From NCBI GenBank assembly GCA_964467985.1, contig CAYXTP010000005.1:62001-126000 (forward strand): a stretch of DNA of 64,000 nt, in the 5' to 3' direction. This DNA is from GCA-2720975 sp964467985. Its GTDB lineage: Bacteria; Planctomycetota; UBA1135; GCA-002686595. A program made the translations under genes and the position numbers. Shown here piece by piece: positions 26,370 through 37,199 of the stretch. Every line of letters starts with the position of its first letter. The stretch's first letter is position 1. The notes beneath the pieces were generated by a model. The model had not been told where the DNA came from. It ran no database searches and was given only the letters and a program-made list of their open reading frames with translations.

Positions 26370-26543
26370 CCTGTGGAGTCGGCCTCCGGGTCCGAGACCC
26401 TATTATTATGGGGCTGTTGGGTGGAACAGTGGCCCTGGGGGGGTGATAATTGCCCCTTCGATCGGAGCCGGAGGACCCCAGCCAGTACGCCAATTGGGGG
26501 CCTTCCGGTGACCCTCTTCGGGTTCCCGGTTCTCCCCCGCACC

Positions 26544-27661
26544 ATGAGCTCCGAACCTCACTCCACGTCCGTTTCTCCCGCGCTTGGGTCCCTGGCTCAA
26601 GGCGGAGCAGAGCTGCAAACGGCCTTCGCTCAAGTGGCTTCTGATCGTGCCGCGACGGGTGTCGAGATCGTTCGTGAGTCCGCAGGCGTCCTGCTGGATT
26701 GGCTCGCACTGCAACACCACGAAGCGAGCCCTACGGGTGACACCAAGCAGGCTCGTGCGGATCGTGCACGCGCATGGGATGCCCTCGCCGAGTCGCTCGA
26801 CTGGGGTCTCAGTGAAGTGCGCGACGCACAGGGCTGGCGCGGCGCGGTCGCGGGCTGGCTGCACACTATCGATCAGCTGACTGAGAGCGGTCGCCGCGGC
26901 GAAGACATCGCGCCGCGTAGTCCCGCATCCGCGCAGGAAATCCTCGCCGAAGAAATGGGCCTGTGGCTCGGAGGTGCCGGCGCCGGAGAAGCTCGCTGGA
27001 ATGGGGAACCGCTCGCCAATGGACGGCGCCTCGCGGATCGCAGTCAGTGCGCCGACCACCTACTAAGCGACCTGGAGCGTGGCGAGGTGATCTGTGTACA
27101 CGGCTACTCCGACACGGTTGCTCTAGCGCTCGAAGCGGCTGGCCAGCGCGGCTTGGCCCCCGAGGTCTTGGTTTCTGAGGGCGGTCCCGATCTCGGCGGC
27201 CGTCGACTGGCGCGGCGCCTGAACAAGGCCGGCTTGCATGTGCGCTACGTGTACGACTCCGCCCTCGCAGCCTGGGCTCAGAGCGCGGACCGGGTCTGGC
27301 TCGGAACCGAAGCCATCGGGGCGGAGGCCTTTCTCGGCTTGGTGGGCTGCGCCAACCTTTGCGAGCAGGCTCGGCAGCAAGGGGTGCCCGTTACGGTTCT
27401 GGCCACCGGCGACAAGCTTCTGCCGGCGGGTTGGTCCCTAGCCACCCCGGCCTGGGGCGAAGATTCCACCTGGCAACTGTGGGGAGATGCGCCCGAGGGC
27501 GTGCGCGTTGAGTCTCAGCCCTACGAGCTCGTATCGGCTGACTTGCCCAGCCTGTTTGTTTCTGAATATGGCCAATCAACGGCCGCTGACTACTCCGTGC
27601 GCTTCTTGCGGACTGCGGAGGGCACACGACCCTCCTCGTCGCCGCCTCAATCTTCGACCCT

Positions 27662-27665
<4 letters not shown>
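26544..27665 (+). CDS. eIF2B alpha/beta/delta-like (IF-2B family) protein
   Basis: A 373-residue protein whose residues ~170-310 match the IF-2B fold shared by eIF2B regulatory subunits, MtnA and ribose-1,5-bisphosphate isomerase. Matching segments are GEVICVHGYSDTVALAL, LVSEGGPDLGGRRLARRL, VRYVYDSALAAW, and RVWLGTEAIGAEAFLGLVG followed by VPVTVLATGDKLLP. The N-terminal ~130 residues are helical and unassigned. The catalytic Cys of MtnA is not obvious, so a sugar-phosphate isomerase role is possible but unproven. It starts at the ATG at 26544. Its stop overlaps the gyrA start (ATGA), so the two are translationally coupled. Confidence 0.75.
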
Positions 27666-30265
<2,600 letters not shown>

Positions 30266-30278
30266 TCGGAACATCACC

Positions 30279-30722
30279 ATGACTCTCACCGACCAATTGA
30301 GCTCAGATTTGAAGGATGCCATGCGTGCGGGAGATACCCTGCGCCGGGACACCCTGCGCATGGTGTTGTCCGCCATGCAGAACCGTCGCATCGAGGCTGG
30401 CGAAGACTTGGACGACGGCCAGCAACTCGCCGTACTGATGTCCGCGGTCAAATCACGCACCGACAGCGCGACGCAGTACGCGGACAATGACCGCCAAGAC
30501 CTGGCCGACCAAGAACTCGCGGAGATAGGGGTCATCCAGGGCTACCTGCCCAAACAACTCGGCGAAGAAGAGACGCTCGCAATCGTGCGCACGAAGATCT
30601 CCGAGCTGGGCCTGACCTCCAAGAAGGAGATGGGCCAGTTGATGAAGGCGGTCATGGCCGATCACAAGGGGGCGGCGGACGGAAAGCTCGTGCAGCGTCT
30701 CGCGGGCCAGGAGCTGGCCTAG
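30279..30722 (+). CDS. GatB/YqeY domain protein
   Basis: A 147-residue protein of the YqeY family, homologous to the tail of the GatB subunit of tRNA-dependent amidotransferase. Typical segments are LKDAMRAGDTLRRDTLRMVLSA, AVKSRTDSATQYADNDRQDLADQE, and the C-terminal KKEMGQLMKAVMADHKGAADGKLV. The function of stand-alone YqeY is not established. It starts 13 bp after gyrA and is probably in the same operon. Confidence 0.9.
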   Translation: MTLTDQLSSDLKDAMRAGDTLRRDTLRMVLSAMQNRRIEAGEDLDDGQQLAVLMSAVKSRTDSATQYADNDRQDLADQELAEIGVIQGYLPKQLGEEETLAIVRTKISELGLTSKKEMGQLMKAVMADHKGAADGKLVQRLAGQELA

Positions 30723-30768
30723 GGTCCAGGGGGACGGGGCAATACCCAGCCCTCGGGGGGGGCACGCG

Positions 30769-32448
30769 TTGAAACAACCACTCGATGGTGGTACGCCTAG
30801 CCGCGTGGGGTCCAACGGCAAATCCAACGGAGCCGATCTCGTCGGGCGGCACAAGCGTTTGGGTTGGAGGGCCGTGATGGTCTCCGCCCTGACTCTGGTG
30901 AGTCGCGTTCTTGGGCTCCTACGCGAGAAGCTCAGTGCCTTTCTGTTTGGGGACACCTCGGCCGTCTTCGACGCATTTATCACAGCATGGCGCGTCCCAA
31001 ACCTGTTTCGTCGCTTTCTCGGGGAGGGCGCACTCTCAACGGCCTTCCAGACTGCACAAACCGAAAGTGAGGGAACCCACGGGCCCGAGGCCGGCCGCCG
31101 TCTATTCTTGGACACCGCCCGCCTGCTGACCGGGATCCTGCTGGGCGTGATGGTGGTGACGATGGGGGCCGTGGCCCTGATGCCCGATCACATGCCTGTG
31201 ACGGGCTGGGCATGGTTGGGTGCGGACCCCGAGCCGGTTCGCGAACTCACGCTGCGGGTGATGCCCTTCGTGTTGCTGGTTTGCCTGTCTGCCCTGGCCG
31301 CTGGGGCTCTGCACGTGCGGGCCAAGTTCGGGCCGCCGGCTTGGGCACCGGCATGCATGAACGTGGTCTGGATCGCGACCCTGTTGCTGCTGGTCTGGAA
31401 CAAGGACGAGCGCCCACCCGGGCTCGAGCGTGACTTGGAGTGGACCCGCTTCTTGGCCTGGGGCGTCTTGTTCGCTGGAGTCGTGCAGCTAGCCGTGCAG
31501 ATTCCAGCGCTGCGCAGGGAGGGGCTACTGGCCGGCAAGACTCCGCCTCCGCCCCGACCCAGTGGGGCCCCCGGGGCCTGGACGGTGCTCAAACGCAGTG
31601 CCCCCCTGGCCATTGGAGCAGCCGTCTACCAGCTCAACGTGATGATCGATGGGCTCATGGCCGAGGGGCTACTCCCCGATGGCGGCCCCACTTGCCACTA
31701 CTATGCCGGACGTCTGCAACAGTTCCCTTTGGCGATGATCGCAGTGGCCGCTACGAGTGCGGTTTTTCCGCTATTGCAAGCCCATGCCCATGGGGGGGAT
31801 TTTCGGGCCACCCGCGATTTGCACGATCGCACCCAACGCGCGATCGCCTTCTTGGCCTTGCCCGCCACCTTTGGGCTGTGGGCGTTAGCGGAACCGGTCG
31901 TCTGGGCCTGCATTGGCGGTGGGGGATTCGGCATCGAGGGCGTCGAACGCACGAGCCTCGCGTTGCGCGCGCTCACCCTCGCCATCTTGCCCGCAGGCGC
32001 CATGGGGCTTGTGGCGCGCACCTACTACTCAATGGGCGACATGAAGACCCCTGTGCGCGTCTCCTGCACCATGCTGGTCGCCAACGTGGGGCTCAACTTG
32101 CTGTTCATTCGGGGCTTCGGGATGGACGTCGAGGGCTTGGCCTATGCCAGCGCCATCACAACCTGGGGCGGTCTCGTGTTGCTCTTCCCGGGTCTGGGAG
32201 GGCGCCTTGGGTTACCCACGCGAGACGTCCCGCTTCTGGGACCATTGCTTAGAATGGCCCTCGCTGCCGCCGTGTGCGGACTTGCCGCAGGAGCGGCCCA
32301 CCACTACGGGAGGGGACCGCTGGGCTCTCTGGGGGCTTTGGTCTTGTCCATTTGCGTCGGGGTCCTGGCTTACGCGGGGACGGCCGCAGCTCTCTCGATC
32401 GATGAACTCGACGCGCTCAAAAAACGTCTCTTCCGCAAGTCCCTTTGA
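30769..32448 (+). CDS. murJ: Lipid II flippase MurJ (MviN family)
   Basis: A 559-residue integral membrane transporter of the MOP superfamily that flips the peptidoglycan precursor lipid II. The first transmembrane helix carries the MurJ hallmark SRVLGLLREKLSAFLFG, followed by FDAFITAWRVPNLFRRFLGEGALSTAF. About 13-14 hydrophobic segments follow. It starts with TTG at 30769, after a G-rich run. The basic linker before the first helix is longer than usual, so a later start is possible. It lies in line with gyrA-yqeY. Confidence 0.94.
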   Translation: MKQPLDGGTPSRVGSNGKSNGADLVGRHKRLGWRAVMVSALTLVSRVLGLLREKLSAFLFGDTSAVFDAFITAWRVPNLFRRFLGEGALSTAFQTAQTESEGTHGPEAGRRLFLDTARLLTGILLGVMVVTMGAVALMPDHMPVTGWAWLGADPEPVRELTLRVMPFVLLVCLSALAAGALHVRAKFGPPAWAPACMNVVWIATLLLLVWNKDERPPGLERDLEWTRFLAWGVLFAGVVQLAVQIPALRREGLLAGKTPPPPRPSGAPGAWTVLKRSAPLAIGAAVYQLNVMIDGLMAEGLLPDGGPTCHYYAGRLQQFPLAMIAVAATSAVFPLLQAHAHGGDFRATRDLHDRTQRAIAFLALPATFGLWALAEPVVWACIGGGGFGIEGVERTSLALRALTLAILPAGAMGLVARTYYSMGDMKTPVRVSCTMLVANVGLNLLFIRGFGMDVEGLAYASAITTWGGLVLLFPGLGGRLGLPTRDVPLLGPLLRMALAAAVCGLAAGAAHHYGRGPLGSLGALVLSICVGVLAYAGTAAALSIDELDALKKRLFRKSL

Positions 32449-32630
32449 ATGCTGGGCGCAGTGGAAATGTGAGGACCGCGAACTTGAAACGAGAGACAAC
32501 GGAGGAGAAGATCGCCCCTCGCCCAATGATCTGTCCGCTCTCGACGACTTCCACCTCAACGAAGTCTTGCGGCCGACATGAGGTGCGGACACTTACTTCA
32601 CACTAAGCCCCCCACTTCGGAGAAAACTGC

Positions 32631-35246
32631 GTGAACCCTGCTCATCCTGCCGATAGCGCTCAAGCTGACAACGCTCAATCCTCATTCGCGACCACGTTGA
32701 ACGAGGGCATGCCTGTGACGACGGAGGAGCTCATTGAAAATGGGCTCGAACGCGAAGCGCTTGACGCCGCAGGTGCCAAGGTGGCCATCGAAGCAATGGC
32801 TCCTCCCGCGGATCTTCCCGACCCCAACCTGACCAGCAACGCGGAGACCGTGCTGGGCCGGCGCTATCTGAAGAAGTCACCGGACACGGGCGAGGTGATC
32901 GAAACCCCGCGCGAGCTGTTCTGGCGGGTGGCCTCCAACGTGGCGCGCGCGGAGTTGCGTTTCAGCCCGGGCGCTTGGACCAAAGCGCTCGCGGTGGCGC
33001 GTGATTACTACATGCTGATGGCTGAACGGCGCTTCATGCCCAACAGCCCATGCTTGATGAACGCCGGGCGTGAGATGGGGATGCTCTCCGCCTGCTTTGT
33101 CTTGCCTGTGGAGGATTCCATCGAGGGGATCTTCGATTCGATCAAGGCTACCGCGCTGATCCAGAAGGCCGGTGGTGGCACCGGCTTCAGCTTCTCGCGC
33201 CTGCGTCCTGCCGGCGACCTGGTGCGCTCTTCGGGCGGTACCACAGAGGGCCCCCTGTCCTTCATCGAGGTCTTCTCGAAGGCGACAGATGCCATCCAGC
33301 AGGGTGCATTTCGGCGCGGGGCCAACATGGGCATCATGCGCGTGGATCACCCCGATGTGATGAGCTTCATCACGTTTAAGGACGATCCCACCAAGATCAC
33401 GAACTACAACATCTCTGTGGCGATCACCGATCGTTTCATCGAGGAGTTGCGCGCCGACCCGAGCACGATCCACCAGGTCCAAAACCCGCGCACGCAGGTG
33501 TGGTCGCAGGTGGAGAAGCGCGACGCCGAAGGCGCGGGGACGGGCGACTACTGGACAGTGGGTGAGATTTGGGATGTGGTGACCGAACACGCCCACCGTT
33601 CGGGCGAGCCCGGCATCGTCTTTATCGACCGCATCAACGCCCGCAACCCGATCAAGAACGTGGGCATGATCGAGGCCACCAACCCCTGCGGCGAGCAGCC
33701 CTTGCACCCCTACGATTCGTGCAACCTGGGCTCGATCAACTTGGGTCGTTTTGTGAGCACCGAAAACGGTCAGCCCAGCTTCGACTGGGAGGGCTACAAG
33801 TCCGTGATCCACACGACCGCCCGTTTCCTTGACGATGTGATCGAGGTCAACCGTTACCCGTTGCCGCAGATCGACAACATGTCGAAGACCACGCGTCGCA
33901 CGGGACTCGGCGTGATGGGCTTTGCCGACGCGCTCTTCAAGATGGGCCTCGCTTACAACTCAGAGGAAGGCACGCAGTTCGGTTCGGAAGTGATGCGTGT
34001 GCTCAATGACGAGTCCCACCTGGCTTCTGAAATTCTGGCCGAGGAGCGCGGGTGCTTCCCCGCTTGGGAAGGATCGGACTGGGAGAAGCAGGGGCGCAAG
34101 ATGCGCAACTCCTACACCTCCACCATCGCTCCGACGGGGACCATCTCGATCATCGCGGGCTGCTCGGGTGGCATCGAGCCCATGTTCAGCCTGGCCTTCA
34201 ACCGACAGGTCATGAAGGACACCAACGGCCAGCCGACGGTGATGCGCGAGGTCAACGAGGTCTTCGAAAACGTTGCCAAGCAGGCTGGATACTTCAGTTC
34301 GGAGATGGTGGACCAGATTCTCGAAGATGGAACCCTGTGCCACATCGAAGACGCCCCCAAGGAGCACAAGCGTATCTACGTTACGGCCCATGACATCTCC
34401 CCGGAGTGGCACATGCGCATGCAGGCTGCGTTCCAGCAGCATTGCGACTCCTCAATCTCCAAGACCATCAACTTCCCCCACGACGCGACCGTGGACGAAG
34501 TGCGGGAGGTCTACGAATTGGCCATCGACCTCGACGTGAAGGGCGTCACGGTCTACCGGGATGGCTGCCGGGAGATGCAGCCCATGACGCGCAGCGTGGC
34601 CGAGGAAAAGCCCGCAGAGCCCGTAGAGCCCGTAGAGCCCGTAGAGCCAACCGCGCCGGCGTCGCTGCGCCCGATGAAATTGCCCGAGATCATGCCAGCG
34701 CTGCGACTGACCCAGCTGACACCCTTCGGCAACATGCACATCAAGGTCACGGTGGATCCCAAGACCGGGCACGAACGCGAGGTCTTTGCACAGCTCGGCA
34801 AGGGCGGCGATGTGGCCAACTCCGATCTGGAGGCCATCTGCCGGATTCTCTCCTTGTGGCTGCGCTCCAACGGAAGTCTCGAGATGGCCGTGCGGCAGTT
34901 CTCGGGCATTGGTTCGAGCCTGACGGTGCCCACCAAGGATGGCAACGTGATGTCCTTGGCGGACGGCATGGCGACGGCCCTGTATCGCTACTTGAAGGTC
35001 AAGCGCGAGCATGGCTTGGAGAGCATGTTGCTGGGCCGCGTGGGTTCCGACGAGCCCGCCGCCAGCTCGGACGTGGTTGCTCCACCGCCGAGCGCTGCAT
35101 CCCCATCCCCATCCGCGCCGATGTCGCGCGTCAAGCGTGAGCGCGAAATGGCGAACTACAAGGTCAAGTGCCCGGCCTGCAGTTCAAACCTCTCCTTCGA
35201 GGAGGGCTGCATGAAGTGCTACGGGTGCGGCTTCAGCAAGTGCTAG
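32631..35246 (+). CDS. nrdJ: Adenosylcobalamin-dependent (class II) ribonucleoside-diphosphate reductase
   Basis: Reduces ribonucleotides to deoxyribonucleotides using B12, independently of oxygen. The 871-residue protein has the active-site block NPCGEQPL (N351, C353, E355) and the partner cysteines C155 (MLSACFV) and C364 (YDSCNLGS). The substrate segment GGGTGFSFSRL and the PTGTIS loop are also visible. The C-terminus is a Cys-rich tail, CPACSSNL...GCMKCYGCGFSKC, which shuttles reducing equivalents. There is no ATP-cone. A Glu-Pro-Val repeat (about residues 662-673) marks a linker between the barrel and a C-terminal domain. It starts with GTG after CGGAG. No cobalamin riboswitch is recognisable in the 182-bp leader. 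Confidence 0.95.
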   Translation: MNPAHPADSAQADNAQSSFATTLNEGMPVTTEELIENGLEREALDAAGAKVAIEAMAPPADLPDPNLTSNAETVLGRRYLKKSPDTGEVIETPRELFWRVASNVARAELRFSPGAWTKALAVARDYYMLMAERRFMPNSPCLMNAGREMGMLSACFVLPVEDSIEGIFDSIKATALIQKAGGGTGFSFSRLRPAGDLVRSSGGTTEGPLSFIEVFSKATDAIQQGAFRRGANMGIMRVDHPDVMSFITFKDDPTKITNYNISVAITDRFIEELRADPSTIHQVQNPRTQVWSQVEKRDAEGAGTGDYWTVGEIWDVVTEHAHRSGEPGIVFIDRINARNPIKNVGMIEATNPCGEQPLHPYDSCNLGSINLGRFVSTENGQPSFDWEGYKSVIHTTARFLDDVIEVNRYPLPQIDNMSKTTRRTGLGVMGFADALFKMGLAYNSEEGTQFGSEVMRVLNDESHLASEILAEERGCFPAWEGSDWEKQGRKMRNSYTSTIAPTGTISIIAGCSGGIEPMFSLAFNRQVMKDTNGQPTVMREVNEVFENVAKQAGYFSSEMVDQILEDGTLCHIEDAPKEHKRIYVTAHDISPEWHMRMQAAFQQHCDSSISKTINFPHDATVDEVREVYELAIDLDVKGVTVYRDGCREMQPMTRSVAEEKPAEPVEPVEPVEPTAPASLRPMKLPEIMPALRLTQLTPFGNMHIKVTVDPKTGHEREVFAQLGKGGDVANSDLEAICRILSLWLRSNGSLEMAVRQFSGIGSSLTVPTKDGNVMSLADGMATALYRYLKVKREHGLESMLLGRVGSDEPAASSDVVAPPPSAASPSPSAPMSRVKREREMANYKVKCPACSSNLSFEEGCMKCYGCGFSKC
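34616..34648 (+). repeat. 9-bp coding repeat in nrdJ linker
   Basis: The unit AGAGCCCGT occurs three times in tandem (34616-34642), followed by a partial fourth copy. It encodes Glu-Pro-Val repeats in a flexible linker. Such in-frame repeats can vary in copy number by slippage. Confidence 0.8.
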
Positions 35247-35315
35247 GACCCTGCTGCGCCCGCCGCTGAATTCACAACGGGATTCAAGCAAGTTCACCGG
35301 GAGGGCTCAACACAC

Positions 35316-35352
35316 AAGCGGGGCCGCCACATCGCATGTGGCGGCCCCGCTT
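35316..35352. terminator. Very strong stem-loop, likely bidirectional terminator
   Basis: A perfect 17-bp inverted repeat (35316-35332 and 35336-35352) with a 3-nt CGC loop and a GC-rich stem (core GGGGCCGCC). It lies 70 bp after the nrdJ stop, between nrdJ and the convergent gene ending at 35454. The U-tract is weak (TTCATTGTGTT), so intrinsic termination is likely but unproven. Confidence 0.75.
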
Positions 35353-35355
35353 CAT

Positions 35356-35435
35356 TGTGTTCGGGGTTCAATGCGTTCGGGGCTCAATGCGTTCGGGGCT
35401 CAATGCGTTCAAGGGTCAATGCGTCCGGGGTTGGA
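35356..35435. repeat. Five tandem 16-bp repeats (minisatellite)
   Basis: The unit TGCGTTCGGGGCTCAA is repeated five times without gaps at 35356, 35372, 35388, 35404 and 35420. Copies 2 and 3 are identical; copies 1, 4 and 5 carry 2-5 substitutions. It abuts the terminator stem-loop and ends 18 bp before the stop codon of the convergent gene. Confidence 0.9.
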
Positions 35436-35453
35436 CGGGCCTGCGCGTGCGGT

Positions 35454-36131
35454 CTACTGCCCGTCACCCTCCCCGTCCTTATCGTCGCCGCCCTCCTCTT
35501 CATCGCCAATCTTCCTGTCACGGCCGAAGATGTCGGGATCCGCATCTCCCGATCCGGCCTTCTCGCGGCCGAAGATCGAGAGCCGTCTCTGGGTCGGAGA
35601 AAGCCGACGCCCAAAAGTCAGCACATCGGTCTCGCCCCAGGCCAGGTCCAGAAACGTCCCATTCAAGGTGATTTCGAATTCGCGCTTGCCCCCGGCGGTT
35701 TCGAACAGCACCTCGTCTTCCTCTTCGTCGAGATAAGCCCCCAGGAGAGTTGTGCAGGCCAGGGTCGTGCCCGTGCGTTCGAACTCCGCGACGAACGCTT
35801 GGTAGCCGTCCATGGGCGCCTCGCCGTAGCTGTCCTCTTCCCAGAAGGCCTCCATTTGGAAGGCGATGTGACCATCTTTGATCACCATGTAGCCGGCGGC
35901 TTGCATGCCCTCCTTGGGGTACCCGTCGACCTCCACGTCCAGCAACTGCCACACGCCGTCTAGGGCGGAGTCCTCCCCCTCGGCCCGCGGGCGCAGGCGA
36001 CCAAAAATGTCTCGCTCGAGCTGGGGTGTCCCCTCAGGCGGCGTCTTCTTGCCCTCATCGTCTTGTGCGCCAAAGGGCAGCAGAACCAGGGTGAGAAGCA
36101 AGACAGATGACAGGGAGCGTGTGGCTAGCAT
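35454..36131 (-). CDS. Secreted acidic protein of unknown function
   Basis: A 225-residue protein from the ATG at 36131, preceded by GGGAGGA. It has a clear signal peptide (LSSVLLLTLVLLPFGAQ). The mature part contains a segment GVWQLLDVEVDGYPKEGMQ followed by alternating beta-type stretches (GYMVIKDGHIAFQM, EFEITLNGTFLDLAWG), which resembles a lipocalin-like barrel. It ends with a very acidic tail (EEEGGDDKDGEGDG) containing two IFGR-type segments. Function unknown. It is convergent with nrdJ, separated by the terminator and minisatellite. Confidence 0.62.
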   Translation of the reverse strand: MLATRSLSSVLLLTLVLLPFGAQDDEGKKTPPEGTPQLERDIFGRLRPRAEGEDSALDGVWQLLDVEVDGYPKEGMQAAGYMVIKDGHIAFQMEAFWEEDSYGEAPMDGYQAFVAEFERTGTTLACTTLLGAYLDEEEDEVLFETAGGKREFEITLNGTFLDLAWGETDVLTFGRRLSPTQRRLSIFGREKAGSGDADPDIFGRDRKIGDEEEGGDDKDGEGDGQ

Positions 36132-36276
36132 GAGAGTCCTCCCGGGACTTGGGAACCGGCGGGGGCCAGCGGGCGCTGCCCCCCAGGGGAGCATAGACTG
36201 TGCCCGGCCTCATTCCCTCACCCAGATCGAGCCTAGAACTGCCAGGTTCGCACGCAAGCACGCCAATCCCCTCTCT

Positions 36277-37164
36277 ATGCAGGGCAGAACCCCACAGCAG
36301 CTCGCCCGCGGATCACGCGTGCACGCCACGGGCCTCGTGGTCAACACGGGCTTGGCGGTGATGAAACTGGTCGGGGGCTGGATCGCAGGTTCTCCTGCGC
36401 TGCTTGCCGATGGGGTCCACTCGCTGTCCGACACAGCGACTTCGTTGGTGGGCTGGTTCACCTTCCGTTGGGCGGGCAAGCCCGCCGACGACGACCACCA
36501 CTATGGACATGGGAAGGCTGAGGCCTTGGCCGCCTCCGTCGTGGGTCTCGTGCTCGTCGGTGCGGGCGCGCTCATGGTGGTCGAAGCCGTGATTGGCGAG
36601 GGTCCCAGTTATGAACGCGGCATGGGACTCCTGGCCTTGAGCCTCGCCGCGGTTTCCATGGCCGTGAACGAGTGGTTGCATCGATTGGCAGCCAGCGCAG
36701 GTCGGGATCTAAAGAGCCCTTCACTCCTGGCGCTGGCCCAGGACTGTCGGTCTGACGCACTCGCGAGCTTGCTCGTTGTCCTCGGGGTCGGCTGCGCGAT
36801 GGCCGGTCTACCCCAGGCAGAAATATTGGCTGCCGGGTTGATTGGCGGGCTGATCCTCGTCATGGGCCTGAAGACCGTGCGGGGCGCCGTCGACATACTC
36901 ATGGATCGCGTTCCCGACCCGCACATGCGCGGCACGATCACCGAGCTTGTCACGCGTGTGCAGGGGGTTCGAAGAGTCGAGCGCGTGGGCATTCACCCCC
37001 TCGGTCATCAGCTCCGTGTGGACATGGAGATCGGCGTGGACGCAGACCTCAGTGTTCGTAAAGGGCACGCAATCGCGCATTTGGTGGAAGAAGCCGTTAT
37101 TTCCGCCGAGAGCCGCGTCGTAGAGGTTGCGGTTCACGTCAATCCCGTGGACAGTCCCACCTGA
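36277..37164 (+). CDS. Cation diffusion facilitator (CDF) transporter
   Basis: A 295-residue antiporter exporting Zn2+, Fe2+ or a related divalent metal. The N-terminal half has four to six membrane spans. The metal site in TM2 is D45-x2-H48-x3-D52 (LADGVHSLSD), and the TM5 partner is DCRSD. A His/Asp-rich loop (PADDDHHYGHGK) follows TM2-3. The C-terminal ~85 residues form the cytoplasmic metal-binding domain (VQGVRRVERVGIHPLG, HQLRVDMEIGVD). The DxxHxxxD site fits the Fe/Zn (FieF-like) branch. dsbD follows after 35 bp, possibly in one operon. Confidence 0.92.
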   Translation: MQGRTPQQLARGSRVHATGLVVNTGLAVMKLVGGWIAGSPALLADGVHSLSDTATSLVGWFTFRWAGKPADDDHHYGHGKAEALAASVVGLVLVGAGALMVVEAVIGEGPSYERGMGLLALSLAAVSMAVNEWLHRLAASAGRDLKSPSLLALAQDCRSDALASLLVVLGVGCAMAGLPQAEILAAGLIGGLILVMGLKTVRGAVDILMDRVPDPHMRGTITELVTRVQGVRRVERVGIHPLGHQLRVDMEIGVDADLSVRKGHAIAHLVEEAVISAESRVVEVAVHVNPVDSPT

Positions 37165-37199
37165 GAGCGACCTCTCCCCTGTTTCTGGAAGCACCCTTC

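Noticed and set aside
32449..32630. Cobalamin riboswitch before the B12-dependent nrdJ
   Set aside because: The 182-bp leader lacks a recognisable B12-box and is short for this class.
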